From Methanothrix sp. (lineage in GTDB: Archaea > Halobacteriota > Methanosarcinia > Methanotrichales > Methanotrichaceae): a stretch of DNA of 62,795 nt. A model generated the notes under the pieces. The model was not told the origin of the DNA. It worked only from the letters and a program-made list of their open reading frames with translations, and ran no database searches. The first letter of the stretch is position 1. Every line of letters starts with the position of its first letter. Both the position numbers and the translations under genes were made by a program. Shown in pieces: positions 26,121-34,261 of the stretch. The stretch is taken from NCBI GenBank assembly GCA_011620785.1, contig WOYM01000013.1:1-62795 (forward strand), given 5' to 3'.

Positions 26121-26624
26121 TCAAATAGGACAGGTTATTTCATAGTTGGTAGCCAAACGCGCGTTCCACATATTATTTAAGCCTGGAAACCTTGGGTCAG
26201 GAGGGTAAAATCCCAGACATCCTTTATCTCCTTGGAAAACAGCATTCAAGTCAATTATAAAGTTGCGATGTCCGGGGTAACGTCCACAAAGGTCATTTGT
26301 AATCTGCGTGAGCAATCCTTCAGGGAACGGATAGTTGTAGATTTGATTTGTCTCGGAGCAGTATCTCTCTTCTTCATCTTGATCTCCCCAAGAACATGCA
26401 CATTCATTTAAATTTGCTCTTGCTTTTTTTCTTGCAGTATTTGGAGCAAAGATGGTCGTTGTTCCTTGGCCGGTAAACGGAGGATATGTAATACCTTCTG
26501 TGCCATCACTGGGTTTTATTGAAACAAAATATTGAGCTGTGCATGAGCGAGTTGTATCTCCAGCCGCCAGTCCTGAGAATATAATTACAAATATTAAAAG
26601 CAATATATAATTATATTTTTTCAT
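26121..26624 (-). CDS. secreted cysteine-containing protein, unknown function
   Basis: A 167-residue protein with an obvious signal peptide (residues 1-22: two Lys then a run of Ile/Leu). The mature part has seven cysteines (for example near 27, 74, 76, 87, 111, 134 and 165) that may form disulphides, and many aromatic residues. No family is recognised. Low GC and its position, inserted between the 69-bp and 127-bp repeats, suggest acquisition with the mobile island. Its start is 9 bp from the 127-bp repeat. Confidence 0.5.
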   Translation of the reverse strand: MKKYNYILLLIFVIIFSGLAAGDTTRSCTAQYFVSIKPSDGTEGITYPPFTGQGTTTIFAPNTARKKARANLNECACSWGDQDEEERYCSETNQIYNYPFPEGLLTQITNDLCGRYPGHRNFIIDLNAVFQGDKGCLGFYPPDPRFPGLNNMWNARLATNYEITCPI

Positions 26625-26633
26625 TTTATTGAA

Positions 26634-26760
26634 CTCCCTGATTTGATATGCATTTATGGAACTGAAGGATTAAATATGTTATTGTCCTCCAAATCCATCC
26701 TGGCCGAGTCCAGGAATGGCAGATATTCCCGCCGCCTTCTCATGCCCTGCGCAGCCGGAA
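26634..26760 (+). repeat. 127-bp direct repeat, copy 2
   Basis: Second copy of 24175-24301. On its right side it joins unrelated sequence (GTGTCCATGG) rather than the transposase tail, so the 127-bp unit itself has sharp ends and may be the mobile or recombining unit. Confidence 0.85.
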
Positions 26761-26916
26761 GTGTCCATGGCAGGTTCCAGCACATCTGGCTGAGAAAAGT
26801 GGCCTTAAATGGATTACAGATTTTTTTTTAAACAGAGAAATGCAAAGATAGAAGAGGATTAGAGGCTATATGCAGTTCTACAACATCTTGATATATCCAC
26901 CAGCATTGATTTGCAG

Positions 26917-27220
26917 GGTAGTGTCTCGATAATGCTGCAAAATTGTATTAGAAGACTGCCAGCAAAATATTCGCAGCATTCCCACTGGAAAAGAATACCC
27001 ACCATCAACCTTGTTGAAAGAATAAACAAGGAATTAAGGCGCAGAAGCAGACCTGTGGGAGCATTCCCGAGTGATTAATCCTGATGTGGCCAGCAGGATG
27101 TATTATAATAAATATAAATGAATAATGGGTCACAGGTAAAAGGTATCTAACAATGGAAGATGAGTAATGATAGTAGGATACAGGGCGGCTGCGAAATTAC
27201 AGCAATTTCAGAACACTACC
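26917..27220 (+). mobile_element. 304-bp IS256-derived MITE-like relic
   Basis: Left end GGTAGTGTC...AATGCTG (26917) and right end CAATTTCAGAACACTACC (27220) are imperfect inverted repeats. Inside, 26932-27078 encodes 48 residues of an IS256 transposase: HWKRIPTINLVERINKE, then RRRSRPVGAFPSD and a premature stop. The remaining C-terminus downstream is frameshifted. No clear target-site duplication is seen. It is an internally deleted, inactive copy. Confidence 0.7.
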
Positions 27221-27302
27221 TGGTAGTCTAAATTAAACGGCTAAATGCAAATTGCACTCTTTTAGAAAAATATGCATCAATAGCCCCGCTTTGCCCGCGC
27301 TT

Positions 27303-27566
27303 TTACTCCTCACACTCCTCCTCTGCGGGAAGGGCATTGGGCAGGAAGTCCTCTACACCATTTCCTCTTATGTTCTCTGCATCATACCCTGTCCTCTTGG
27401 AGACCCTGGATTTGGGAGTCCACACGATCTCATCCTGCTCATAGGTCTCCCCAGTGGTATAACACCTGACCATTGGTACGCCCACGAATTCCACCTGTAA
27501 GTTGCACAACGGACAGATCGCTACCTCGACCTCTCCTTTATTATTTGTTCTCTCCACGCTGAGCAT
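27303..27566 (-). CDS. small CxxC protein, unknown function
   Basis: An approximately 87-residue soluble protein. It begins with a strand-rich section containing ICPLC (a possible half zinc site) and a later single Cys in VRCYTTGETYEQDE; the C-terminus is acidic and ends EEECEE. Four cysteines in all may bind zinc. The frame is open to a GTG at 27614, but ATG at 27566 fits a TATA-like TTAAATA about 55 bases upstream. No family known to me. It lies on the edge of the mobile island. Confidence 0.45.
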   Translation of the reverse strand: MLSVERTNNKGEVEVAICPLCNLQVEFVGVPMVRCYTTGETYEQDEIVWTPKSRVSKRTGYDAENIRGNGVEDFLPNALPAEEECEE

Positions 27567-27858
27567 TATTCCCACTCTCTTGAACCACGGTTTATGGGCT
27601 GTCCAAATCTCCACTTATTTAAGCTTGGCCCTTTTTGCCAGAGCCAAACCATAAATGTCTCTGTTTTAAGCTTAAAGCTATTTAAGAAAAGATCATAATC
27701 TCTGAAGATAACGCGGACGGATTGCGTTATGCCTCTTTAGATCATGATCTGATCATATGGCCTGGAAGATTTTATTGCCCTTCATTTGCCGCCAAAAGGG
27801 GAAATTCGATGCGCAGATACTGCTCATAATAGTTCCTAAATCATCAGACGGAGAGGTG

Positions 27859-29703
27859 CTACCTCGCCCCTCCACCGCCTCCTCCCCCACCGCCGCCACC
27901 GCCAAATCCGCCCCCGCTTCCCCCGCCGAATCCTCCGGAGCTGCTGGACTTGGGAGAGCTGGAGGAATAGGCATGGCCGAAGCTGGTATGGATGGTATGG
28001 ATGGCCACCGCTTCGGGAATGGGGATGTTAAAATCCTTCAATGCCTTCTCCACCTTGTCCCCCACCCCGAGAGCAGTGCCGTAGATAAGCCACTCCTTCC
28101 ACATATTCAGGTCACTGGGTGAATACCGCTGGATCATGGCATAGTCGCCCAAAAAGGTTCGAAAGGCATCCCACTCCAGCTTCTCTTTATAGTAGTCCTC
28201 CTTCCAGCGACCAAAGAGGGTGGAGGGGGCAGATACAGCCAGGCTTGACTGCAAGAGCAGAATCATGGCAGTGATTGCCACCGGATTTTCCATTATGCCC
28301 AAACCCATGATAAAGGGGACGATGAAGAGAGCTCCCCAGATGAGGGGAAGGATTAGATGCCTGGTCTGAATCCCGATCCCCAGGGCTCTGATGCCCCTGC
28401 CGACCGCGTGACGGGAAACCACATCCTTGTCAACGTAATGCAGGATCTCGTCCATGGCGCTGCGCAGCCTGGCCAGCTCACCTGTATCGTTGGACTTTGC
28501 CAGGGATTTCACCTCCGCCTCAAAGCCCGGAGCAGAGAACGCCCCTCCTCGAGAGTTATCCTGGAGAAACTCGATCACCTTCCTCTCATAGTCATCGAGG
28601 TCCGGTGCGGATGGGTAGAGGACCATGATCTCGGTCCCATATATCGTATCTATCCTGATGATATCCCGCTTATGCAGATCCAGCAACGTGGCATAGAATC
28701 CGTCCTGATCGAAGTCGAAGGCATCCCCCTTGAAGAGCATATTCACCTGCCAGGGCCTTCTCTTGCTGGGTGGGGTGGAAAGGGCCCTGGGCACGGTATA
28801 TCTCTTCTCCCGGCCAATGAGCAGGTAGATGAGAATCAATAGCACTGGCAGTGCAGCCACTAAAAAGCGCAGCAGGAACAGCAGAACCGATCCCTCGCCT
28901 TCCTGGGCGGAGACGGTCCTCTGATAGACATTCGAGACCTCTCGGGAAAAGCCCTCGATGATATTCGCTGCCTGGGGCAGGAGAAGCATCTCAACCTCTA
29001 TCAGCTCATCTTTGGGGCTGCCACCAGTGATGACCCAAATCTCTCCCTCCTTTTGAGTTCTCAATTGAGGATGAGTGAAAAGCTCTACTATCAATTCGTC
29101 CGGGTCATGAATGTATATCGCAAGCTGCCGGTAAGGCAGATGCTCATTCGCCAGCATCAGGTTCCAGTGGCATAACTCCTGGTCGCACTCCAGATAGGGA
29201 TGAATGCGGAAGAGATACTCCATCTGATATTGTCCGGCTGAGAACCTCTGGGGATAGTAGCCTCCTGTCTCATTCACCAGGGCCAGGGAGGCGATCTCGC
29301 TATTGTAGCGATTGCCTGAGGCCGATAATATCTGAACAGCGCCATTATGATCCCTTACATAGGGCACTGCCCCCGAGGTGGGGAGGATCCCCAGTGGCTC
29401 TATATAAGGAGTGTCCAGGCTCTGGCTGGAGAGGGGCATTTTCCAATTGCGGTAGAGCATCCGGTATTTCCCCGAGCTTTTCACCTGATAGTCGAACCTC
29501 TCAGCCAGAGTGCCGTTGAGGTACAGATCTGCTCGGTAGCTGTCAACATACACATCCCCCAAAAAGAGACCTGCCGGGAAGGGCTCCTCCAGAAATGGAA
29601 TGCCTCCGGTCAGATAGAGCCCTGCAAGGCCGATCAGGGCCACAATGCCAATTAATACAGCCGCTTGCCTCTCCTCATTCATCCCAAATTTTATTATTTC
29701 CAC
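27859..29703 (-). CDS. DUF2207 membrane protein with poly-glycine tail
   Basis: A 614-residue protein of the DUF2207 (YciQ-like) family. An N-terminal membrane segment or signal (about 14-35) is followed by a large outside domain (about 40-265), a membrane segment (about 275-297), a cytoplasmic region, two further membrane segments (about 455-500), and a Ser/Gly tail ending in a run of glycines. The frame starts with GTG at 29703, inside lemA, while ATG at 29682 is an equally good start. It overlaps lemA, a pairing common in bacteria and archaea. Function is unknown; envelope stress or surface assembly has been suggested. Confidence 0.85.
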   Translation of the reverse strand: MEIIKFGMNEERQAAVLIGIVALIGLAGLYLTGGIPFLEEPFPAGLFLGDVYVDSYRADLYLNGTLAERFDYQVKSSGKYRMLYRNWKMPLSSQSLDTPYIEPLGILPTSGAVPYVRDHNGAVQILSASGNRYNSEIASLALVNETGGYYPQRFSAGQYQMEYLFRIHPYLECDQELCHWNLMLANEHLPYRQLAIYIHDPDELIVELFTHPQLRTQKEGEIWVITGGSPKDELIEVEMLLLPQAANIIEGFSREVSNVYQRTVSAQEGEGSVLLFLLRFLVAALPVLLILIYLLIGREKRYTVPRALSTPPSKRRPWQVNMLFKGDAFDFDQDGFYATLLDLHKRDIIRIDTIYGTEIMVLYPSAPDLDDYERKVIEFLQDNSRGGAFSAPGFEAEVKSLAKSNDTGELARLRSAMDEILHYVDKDVVSRHAVGRGIRALGIGIQTRHLILPLIWGALFIVPFIMGLGIMENPVAITAMILLLQSSLAVSAPSTLFGRWKEDYYKEKLEWDAFRTFLGDYAMIQRYSPSDLNMWKEWLIYGTALGVGDKVEKALKDFNIPIPEAVAIHTIHTSFGHAYSSSSPKSSSSGGFGGGSGGGFGGGGGGGGGGGGAR

Positions 29704-30290
29704 TCCACCTTTGGCCGTGATGGTTCTGTCTCCTCTCCGGTATAATATCCCGCCCGGCGCAGCTCATCCTCCTCAAAGCTGAGGTAGTCTAGCCTGGGCA
29801 TAGAGGCAGCTATCCAGCGGGAGGGGAACGTATCGCGCATGGTATTGAACTCCTGCACGATGTTGTTGTAGGTGTACCTGTGTCTGGCTATCTCATCCTC
29901 CAGCTCCCGGATGGCATTCATGGAGTTTATCGTTGCCTGGGAGGTCTTCAGATCGGGATAGCTCTCTGCCACCAGGCGGATGTTGCCCAAAACCCCGCGG
30001 CTCTCCTTCTCCATCCTTCCCAATTCTTGCGGCCCTGCATCTTGGAGCCCCGATCTCATCCCCGTGATCTTCTCCAGGATCTGTCTCTCGAAATGGGCAT
30101 AGCTCTCTATGGAGTCTACAAGCTGCTCGATGGTGTCCAGCCTCTTTTTCATGGCCACTTTGATCTGGGAAAGGGTGGCATCAGCGCCATTTCTCAGGCT
30201 CTGCAGGCGGTTATAAGTCATCACAAAGTAGCCTGCAGCCAGGAGTAGAACTGCCAGGATAATCAGAAGCATGAGGGAGTCGATCATCAA
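29694..30290 (-). CDS. lemA: LemA family protein
   Basis: A 198-residue LemA protein: one N-terminal membrane anchor (about 5-26) and a long four-helix coiled bundle outside or inside the membrane. The hallmark segments YNRLQSLRNGADATLSQI and ARHRYTYNNIVQEFN are present. Role unknown; LemA proteins often pair with DUF2207 or with TPM-domain proteins. It overlaps the DUF2207 gene by 10 bp, so both are translated together. Confidence 0.92.
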   Translation of the reverse strand: MMIDSLMLLIILAVLLLAAGYFVMTYNRLQSLRNGADATLSQIKVAMKKRLDTIEQLVDSIESYAHFERQILEKITGMRSGLQDAGPQELGRMEKESRGVLGNIRLVAESYPDLKTSQATINSMNAIRELEDEIARHRYTYNNIVQEFNTMRDTFPSRWIAASMPRLDYLSFEEDELRRAGYYTGEETEPSRPKVEWK

Positions 30291-30368
30291 TTAAATTATG
30301 CATCTTATTTGCATAAATAACTAGCTTCATTGCATGAGACAGGAGCTCCCCCGCCCCGGATTCGCTCG

Positions 30369-30413
30369 AAAAAAATGTGGATTTGGGCTGGATGAAGTCC
30401 TGCCTGCAGGACT
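30369..30413 (-). terminator. hairpin plus U-tract after the beta-helix gene
   Basis: AGTCCTGC-CT... pairs with GCAGGACT (30396-30413, 8-bp stem, 2-base spacer). Downstream on the minus strand a run of seven T follows (30369-30375). It lies 15 bp past the stop of the NosD-like gene and separates it from lemA. Confidence 0.5.
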
Positions 30414-30428
30414 CCTGCATGATCTGCC

Positions 30429-32312
30429 TTATGCCACAGTCACCACATTGCTATAAGCCAGGATCGGTCGGTTAACATCATCTCCGAAAAGGCGGAAGTC
30501 GTACTGCCCGGGCTTGGACGGAAGCTGCCAGACCATGCTGCCGCAGCTCTTGCCTCCGGTGGAACGCTTTCCGGAGTCGAACTTGTCCGGGCTGGTAAGG
30601 CCATACATGCCGATGACGCTCGCCGGTGCCGCGCCCCAGTAGGTGACTGTGACCGTCTCCCCCGGAGCCACCTGGGATGGCTCGGCGACCATCTTATGGC
30701 CGGAGTCGGCCTTCACCTCGACAGCATTGCTTGATGCTAGTGGAATTGATTCTCCCGTGGCAAACAGCTTGAACACATAGCTTCCAGCCTCCTCTGCAGT
30801 GAATGCGACGGCACCACTTCCCCTTCTCGCCAGGCTCTGGCTGGAAATGGCATTTGATGATTCAGACCTGTACATGCCGATCCAGTCCTTCTCCCCTCCC
30901 CGCGCTCCCTGGAAGGAGACAGTGATCTTCTCGCAGGTGAGGACGGAAGAAGGCGATGCACTGATCTGGGGGGTGGAGACATTGAACGGCAGGGATATGA
31001 CGGCAGTAGCATTAGAATCGTGCATTACGAGCTTGAAGGAGCCTTCCTCATAAGGAGCAGTCAGCAGGATGTCTCCGGAATTGTTCTCTCCCAGATAAAG
31101 ATCCTGGGCCAGATTTTCTTCATCCGGGGATTTAGATTGGAGGCCCACCCAGGCCTCGATACCCACTGGGGTTGTATAGTTCAGCCTCATCTCGCTCCCG
31201 GGAAAGAAGCTCGTGCCAGAAAGCTGCATGAAGGCGCCGCCCCTGCCGCTGACGAGGCCGGGCTCCCGGATTGGGGAAGCCTGGGGGTGCTCGTCCATGC
31301 TGGGGCCGCCAGGTATCGAATAGGAGGTAGCGCAGATCGTCCTTCCTCTGCATCCCTCCTCTGGATCATTGAAGTCGCTGTAATTGTTGCCGATGAGGCC
31401 GTTATCCCAGCGGTTTAGGCCATCGTCATATGCATTCGCCTCGTTGGAAAGGTTATTCAGATAAATGGTGTTATTGGAGGGGGTTATTGCCCCGGAAGGG
31501 GTGGCATTATAGGAAATGAAAACCCCCTTTCCCTTTGTTGAGACCGCAAGAGAAGACTCTTGACTTGTGAGGGAGATGCCCTTTTCATTTCCCTGGATAT
31601 CGTTCCTAGCCACCAGGTTGCTCCGGCTCTTCTCCATCACCAGCCCCTCCTCATTATCTTCAGCAAGGTTGCCTTCGATCAGATTGGAGTGACTGGCCTG
31701 CAGATACATGGCCTCAAACTCGTTATTCTGCAAGAGATTGCCGACTATCTTATTGGTATGGGAGTCCTCCAGCCTCAGGCCGTACCTGTTATCCATAATC
31801 CGATTCCCTTCCAGGCGGTTTCGGCTGGAGTTCTTCAGGTATATACCCTCATTGCCGTTTCCTTCTATCAGATTGCCCAGGATGGTGTTATTGATGGCCC
31901 GGCTCAGGACAACACCCGCATTCCCACAGCCATGGACCAGGTTATCCATTATCTGATTATCATTAGATTGGATCAGTATGCCAGCGCTTTCCCTCCCGCT
32001 GCTCTGGCTCTTTATCGCAAATCCCTCAATGGTTACACCCTTCGCCAACAGGATTATGGCCGGCTCCTCGTCGGACTGCACCTGAGGCTGGCCCCCGCCA
32101 GTATCTATTCCCCGGAGGACTAGCGATTTGTCCACCACCAGGCTCTCTTTGTAGCTGCCGCTAGAGACCAGTATGATCTCTCCTGGGGCAGCAGAATCTA
32201 TGGCCTTCTGAATTTGGTCGCCTGAACGGACGGTGATATCACCACTTACAGGGCCCGTGAACAGGATGAACGCAAGCGATGCTGCCAATAGAATGGATCC
32301 CTTTTCTGCCAT
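30429..32312 (-). CDS. secreted NosD-like right-handed beta-helix surface protein
   Basis: A 627-residue exported protein. After a signal peptide (about 1-26), residues about 30-300 form parallel beta-helix repeats of about 22-24 residues with the N-x-I-x-G-N ladder (NTILGNLIEGNGNEGIYL, NKIVGNLLQNNEFEAMYL). Such folds bind or cleave polysaccharides or form surface scaffolds. Residues about 330-627 hold two or three Ig-like domains (TVSFQGARGGEKDWIGMY; VTVTYWGAAPASVIGMYG). ATG at 32312 is preferred to GTG at 32321. A terminator hairpin follows. No catalytic site is evident, so adhesion or S-layer association is as likely as an enzyme. Confidence 0.8.
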   Translation of the reverse strand: MAEKGSILLAASLAFILFTGPVSGDITVRSGDQIQKAIDSAAPGEIILVSSGSYKESLVVDKSLVLRGIDTGGGQPQVQSDEEPAIILLAKGVTIEGFAIKSQSSGRESAGILIQSNDNQIMDNLVHGCGNAGVVLSRAINNTILGNLIEGNGNEGIYLKNSSRNRLEGNRIMDNRYGLRLEDSHTNKIVGNLLQNNEFEAMYLQASHSNLIEGNLAEDNEEGLVMEKSRSNLVARNDIQGNEKGISLTSQESSLAVSTKGKGVFISYNATPSGAITPSNNTIYLNNLSNEANAYDDGLNRWDNGLIGNNYSDFNDPEEGCRGRTICATSYSIPGGPSMDEHPQASPIREPGLVSGRGGAFMQLSGTSFFPGSEMRLNYTTPVGIEAWVGLQSKSPDEENLAQDLYLGENNSGDILLTAPYEEGSFKLVMHDSNATAVISLPFNVSTPQISASPSSVLTCEKITVSFQGARGGEKDWIGMYRSESSNAISSQSLARRGSGAVAFTAEEAGSYVFKLFATGESIPLASSNAVEVKADSGHKMVAEPSQVAPGETVTVTYWGAAPASVIGMYGLTSPDKFDSGKRSTGGKSCGSMVWQLPSKPGQYDFRLFGDDVNRPILAYSNVVTVA

Positions 32313-32457
32313 GGCCTTCACACCGCCGATGAACTGATTTTTGGGTATAAAACGCCATCCCTCACGCCCGCTCCTATTTGGCCCAACAAGGCAGATTTTA
32401 TAAGCAAGATGCTTCTATTAAAACAGGAGGACAAGAAGGCGGCTGCTGGAGTGTATA

Positions 32458-33528
32458 ATGGCCCTGCGTTCGATTGAAATAATCATTCCTGAAGGGAAAA
32501 AAGAGCAGATCGAAGAGATGCTCAGCGAAAGAAAGGAAGCTTTGGACGTTAGAATGCAGCATATCATAGGGGTCTGGAAGCATCCGGTAAGGGGTGTGAT
32601 GTACAGCCGCCTCTCAGAGGAACAAATTCTGGTGAAGATCCTCGTCTTTGCCGAGGAGAGCGAGGGTCTGCTCAAGTCTCTGCAGGAGAAATTCTCAGAT
32701 GAGGAGGGTTTCCGGATAAATATAATCCCTGTCGAGGCCTCCCTTCCAGCGGAAGAGATGGCAGTGAAATCCAATGATGCCGCTGACCTCTCCGGGGATA
32801 AGGAGAACAAGAGCTTCCGGCTGAGCAGGGAGGAGCTTTACGAGGATATCTCCACTGCCACAAAGCTGACCCGTGTCTATGTGGTTCTGGTGATCCTCTC
32901 TGCCATAGTTGCTGCCATTGGTTTATGGAATAACAGCGTAGCAATAATAATCGGTGCCATGGTCATAGCCCCTTTGCTGGGCCCCAATGTCGCCCTATCT
33001 CTAGCCGCAGCGCTGGGCGATATCAATCTGGCCAAGAATGCATTGAAGACGAATGTGGTTGGGCTGGCCATTACTGCCGCCCTTTCCATTGCAATGGGCT
33101 ATTTTTTGGCCGTCGATCCCACCATTCCTGAGATCGAGTCCAGAACGGTCGTGGGCCTGGACGAGGTCCTCCTCGCCCTGGTCTCAGGCTGCGCGGGAAC
33201 GCTGGCCTTCACCTCTGGCGCCCCGGCAACTCTGATCGGAGTCGCAGTGGCAGTTGCCCTCCTCCCCCCGCTGGTGACCTCCGGCCTGCTCTTGGGGGCG
33301 GGATACACCACTCTAGCTTATGGAGCGTTCCTCCTCTTCCTGGTGAACATCGCCAGTATCAACCTGGCAGGGGTTGGCACCTTTCTGGTGCAGGGCATCT
33401 CTCCCCGGGATAAGCCAGGGGACAGATGGTCAAAACAGCATCTGGTCTTCACTGCCCTGGTTATCATCAGCCTTTTGGCCATACTCTCCGTAACCATCCT
33501 TCACCTCTGGGAGAGCTGGATTGGATGA
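32458..33528 (+). CDS. DUF389 (TIGR00341) membrane protein
   Basis: A 356-residue protein: an N-terminal cytoplasmic alpha/beta domain (1-95, IIIPEGKKEQIEEML) that resembles an ACT/ferredoxin-like fold, then six or so membrane segments from about residue 140. The family core motif IIGAMVIAPLLGPNVAL (near 165) is intact. Function unknown; relatives have been proposed as transporters. Placed divergently from the beta-helix gene and 72 bp ahead of marC. Confidence 0.85.
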   Translation: MALRSIEIIIPEGKKEQIEEMLSERKEALDVRMQHIIGVWKHPVRGVMYSRLSEEQILVKILVFAEESEGLLKSLQEKFSDEEGFRINIIPVEASLPAEEMAVKSNDAADLSGDKENKSFRLSREELYEDISTATKLTRVYVVLVILSAIVAAIGLWNNSVAIIIGAMVIAPLLGPNVALSLAAALGDINLAKNALKTNVVGLAITAALSIAMGYFLAVDPTIPEIESRTVVGLDEVLLALVSGCAGTLAFTSGAPATLIGVAVAVALLPPLVTSGLLLGAGYTTLAYGAFLLFLVNIASINLAGVGTFLVQGISPRDKPGDRWSKQHLVFTALVIISLLAILSVTILHLWESWIG

Positions 33529-33600
33529 GATGATCTATTTAAGGCAAGGGCCACATATGAGCTATAGGCCGCAGAACAAAATGGCCAAAAGGGAAATTCA

Positions 33601-34248
33601 ATGGATGCAGGCGATTACCTACTCTACTTCGTATATGTCTTCAGCACCATCTTCGTGATAGTCAACCCCATCGAGGCCACCATGGTCTATGTCACCCTGA
33701 CCATCGGCCTGCCCCCTCTGGAAAAGAGCCGTATCTATAAGAGGGCCACACTGGTCGCCTTTATCATTGCCATTCTCTTCGCCATGGCAGGCGATCTCGT
33801 GCTCCGCCTCTTCGGCATCACCACGGACAGCCTATCCGTGGCTGGAGGAGTTCTCCTCTTCCTGGTGGCCATAGACATGCTCAGAGGAGTCCACCAGCAG
33901 AAGAAGGTAACGGAAGAGGAATTGAAGGATGCCAATAGCAGGGAGGATATCTCCGTCTTTCCCCTGGCCACGCCCCTTCTCACCGGACCGGGCGCGATCA
34001 CCACGGTGGTGGTCCTGATGGGATCGGCAGAAAGCATCGCAGAGAAGGCGATCGTCATCCTGGGAATAACCCTAACCTACATTGCAACTCTGTACGTCCT
34101 AAAATTCTCCGACTACTTCGATCGGGTGCTGGGCATCACCGGGGTAATGGTATTGAACCGAGTAATGGGCCTGATCCTGGGAGCAGTGGCGGTGAACTTC
34201 GTGGCTGTTGGAGCCTGGAATCTTTATAAGGCAATAGTCGGAGGCTGA
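33601..34248 (+). CDS. MarC family (UPF0056) integral membrane protein
   Basis: A 215-residue protein with six membrane segments. Two halves each carry a signature: FVIVNPIEATMVYVTLT near residue 18 and FPLATPLLTGPGAITTVVVL near 120. Substrate unknown despite old links to drug resistance. It ends 13 bp before the 3' end of polB on the other strand. Confidence 0.88.
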   Translation: MDAGDYLLYFVYVFSTIFVIVNPIEATMVYVTLTIGLPPLEKSRIYKRATLVAFIIAILFAMAGDLVLRLFGITTDSLSVAGGVLLFLVAIDMLRGVHQQKKVTEEELKDANSREDISVFPLATPLLTGPGAITTVVVLMGSAESIAEKAIVILGITLTYIATLYVLKFSDYFDRVLGITGVMVLNRVMGLILGAVAVNFVAVGAWNLYKAIVGG

Positions 34249-34261
34249 AGGCCAAATCCCC

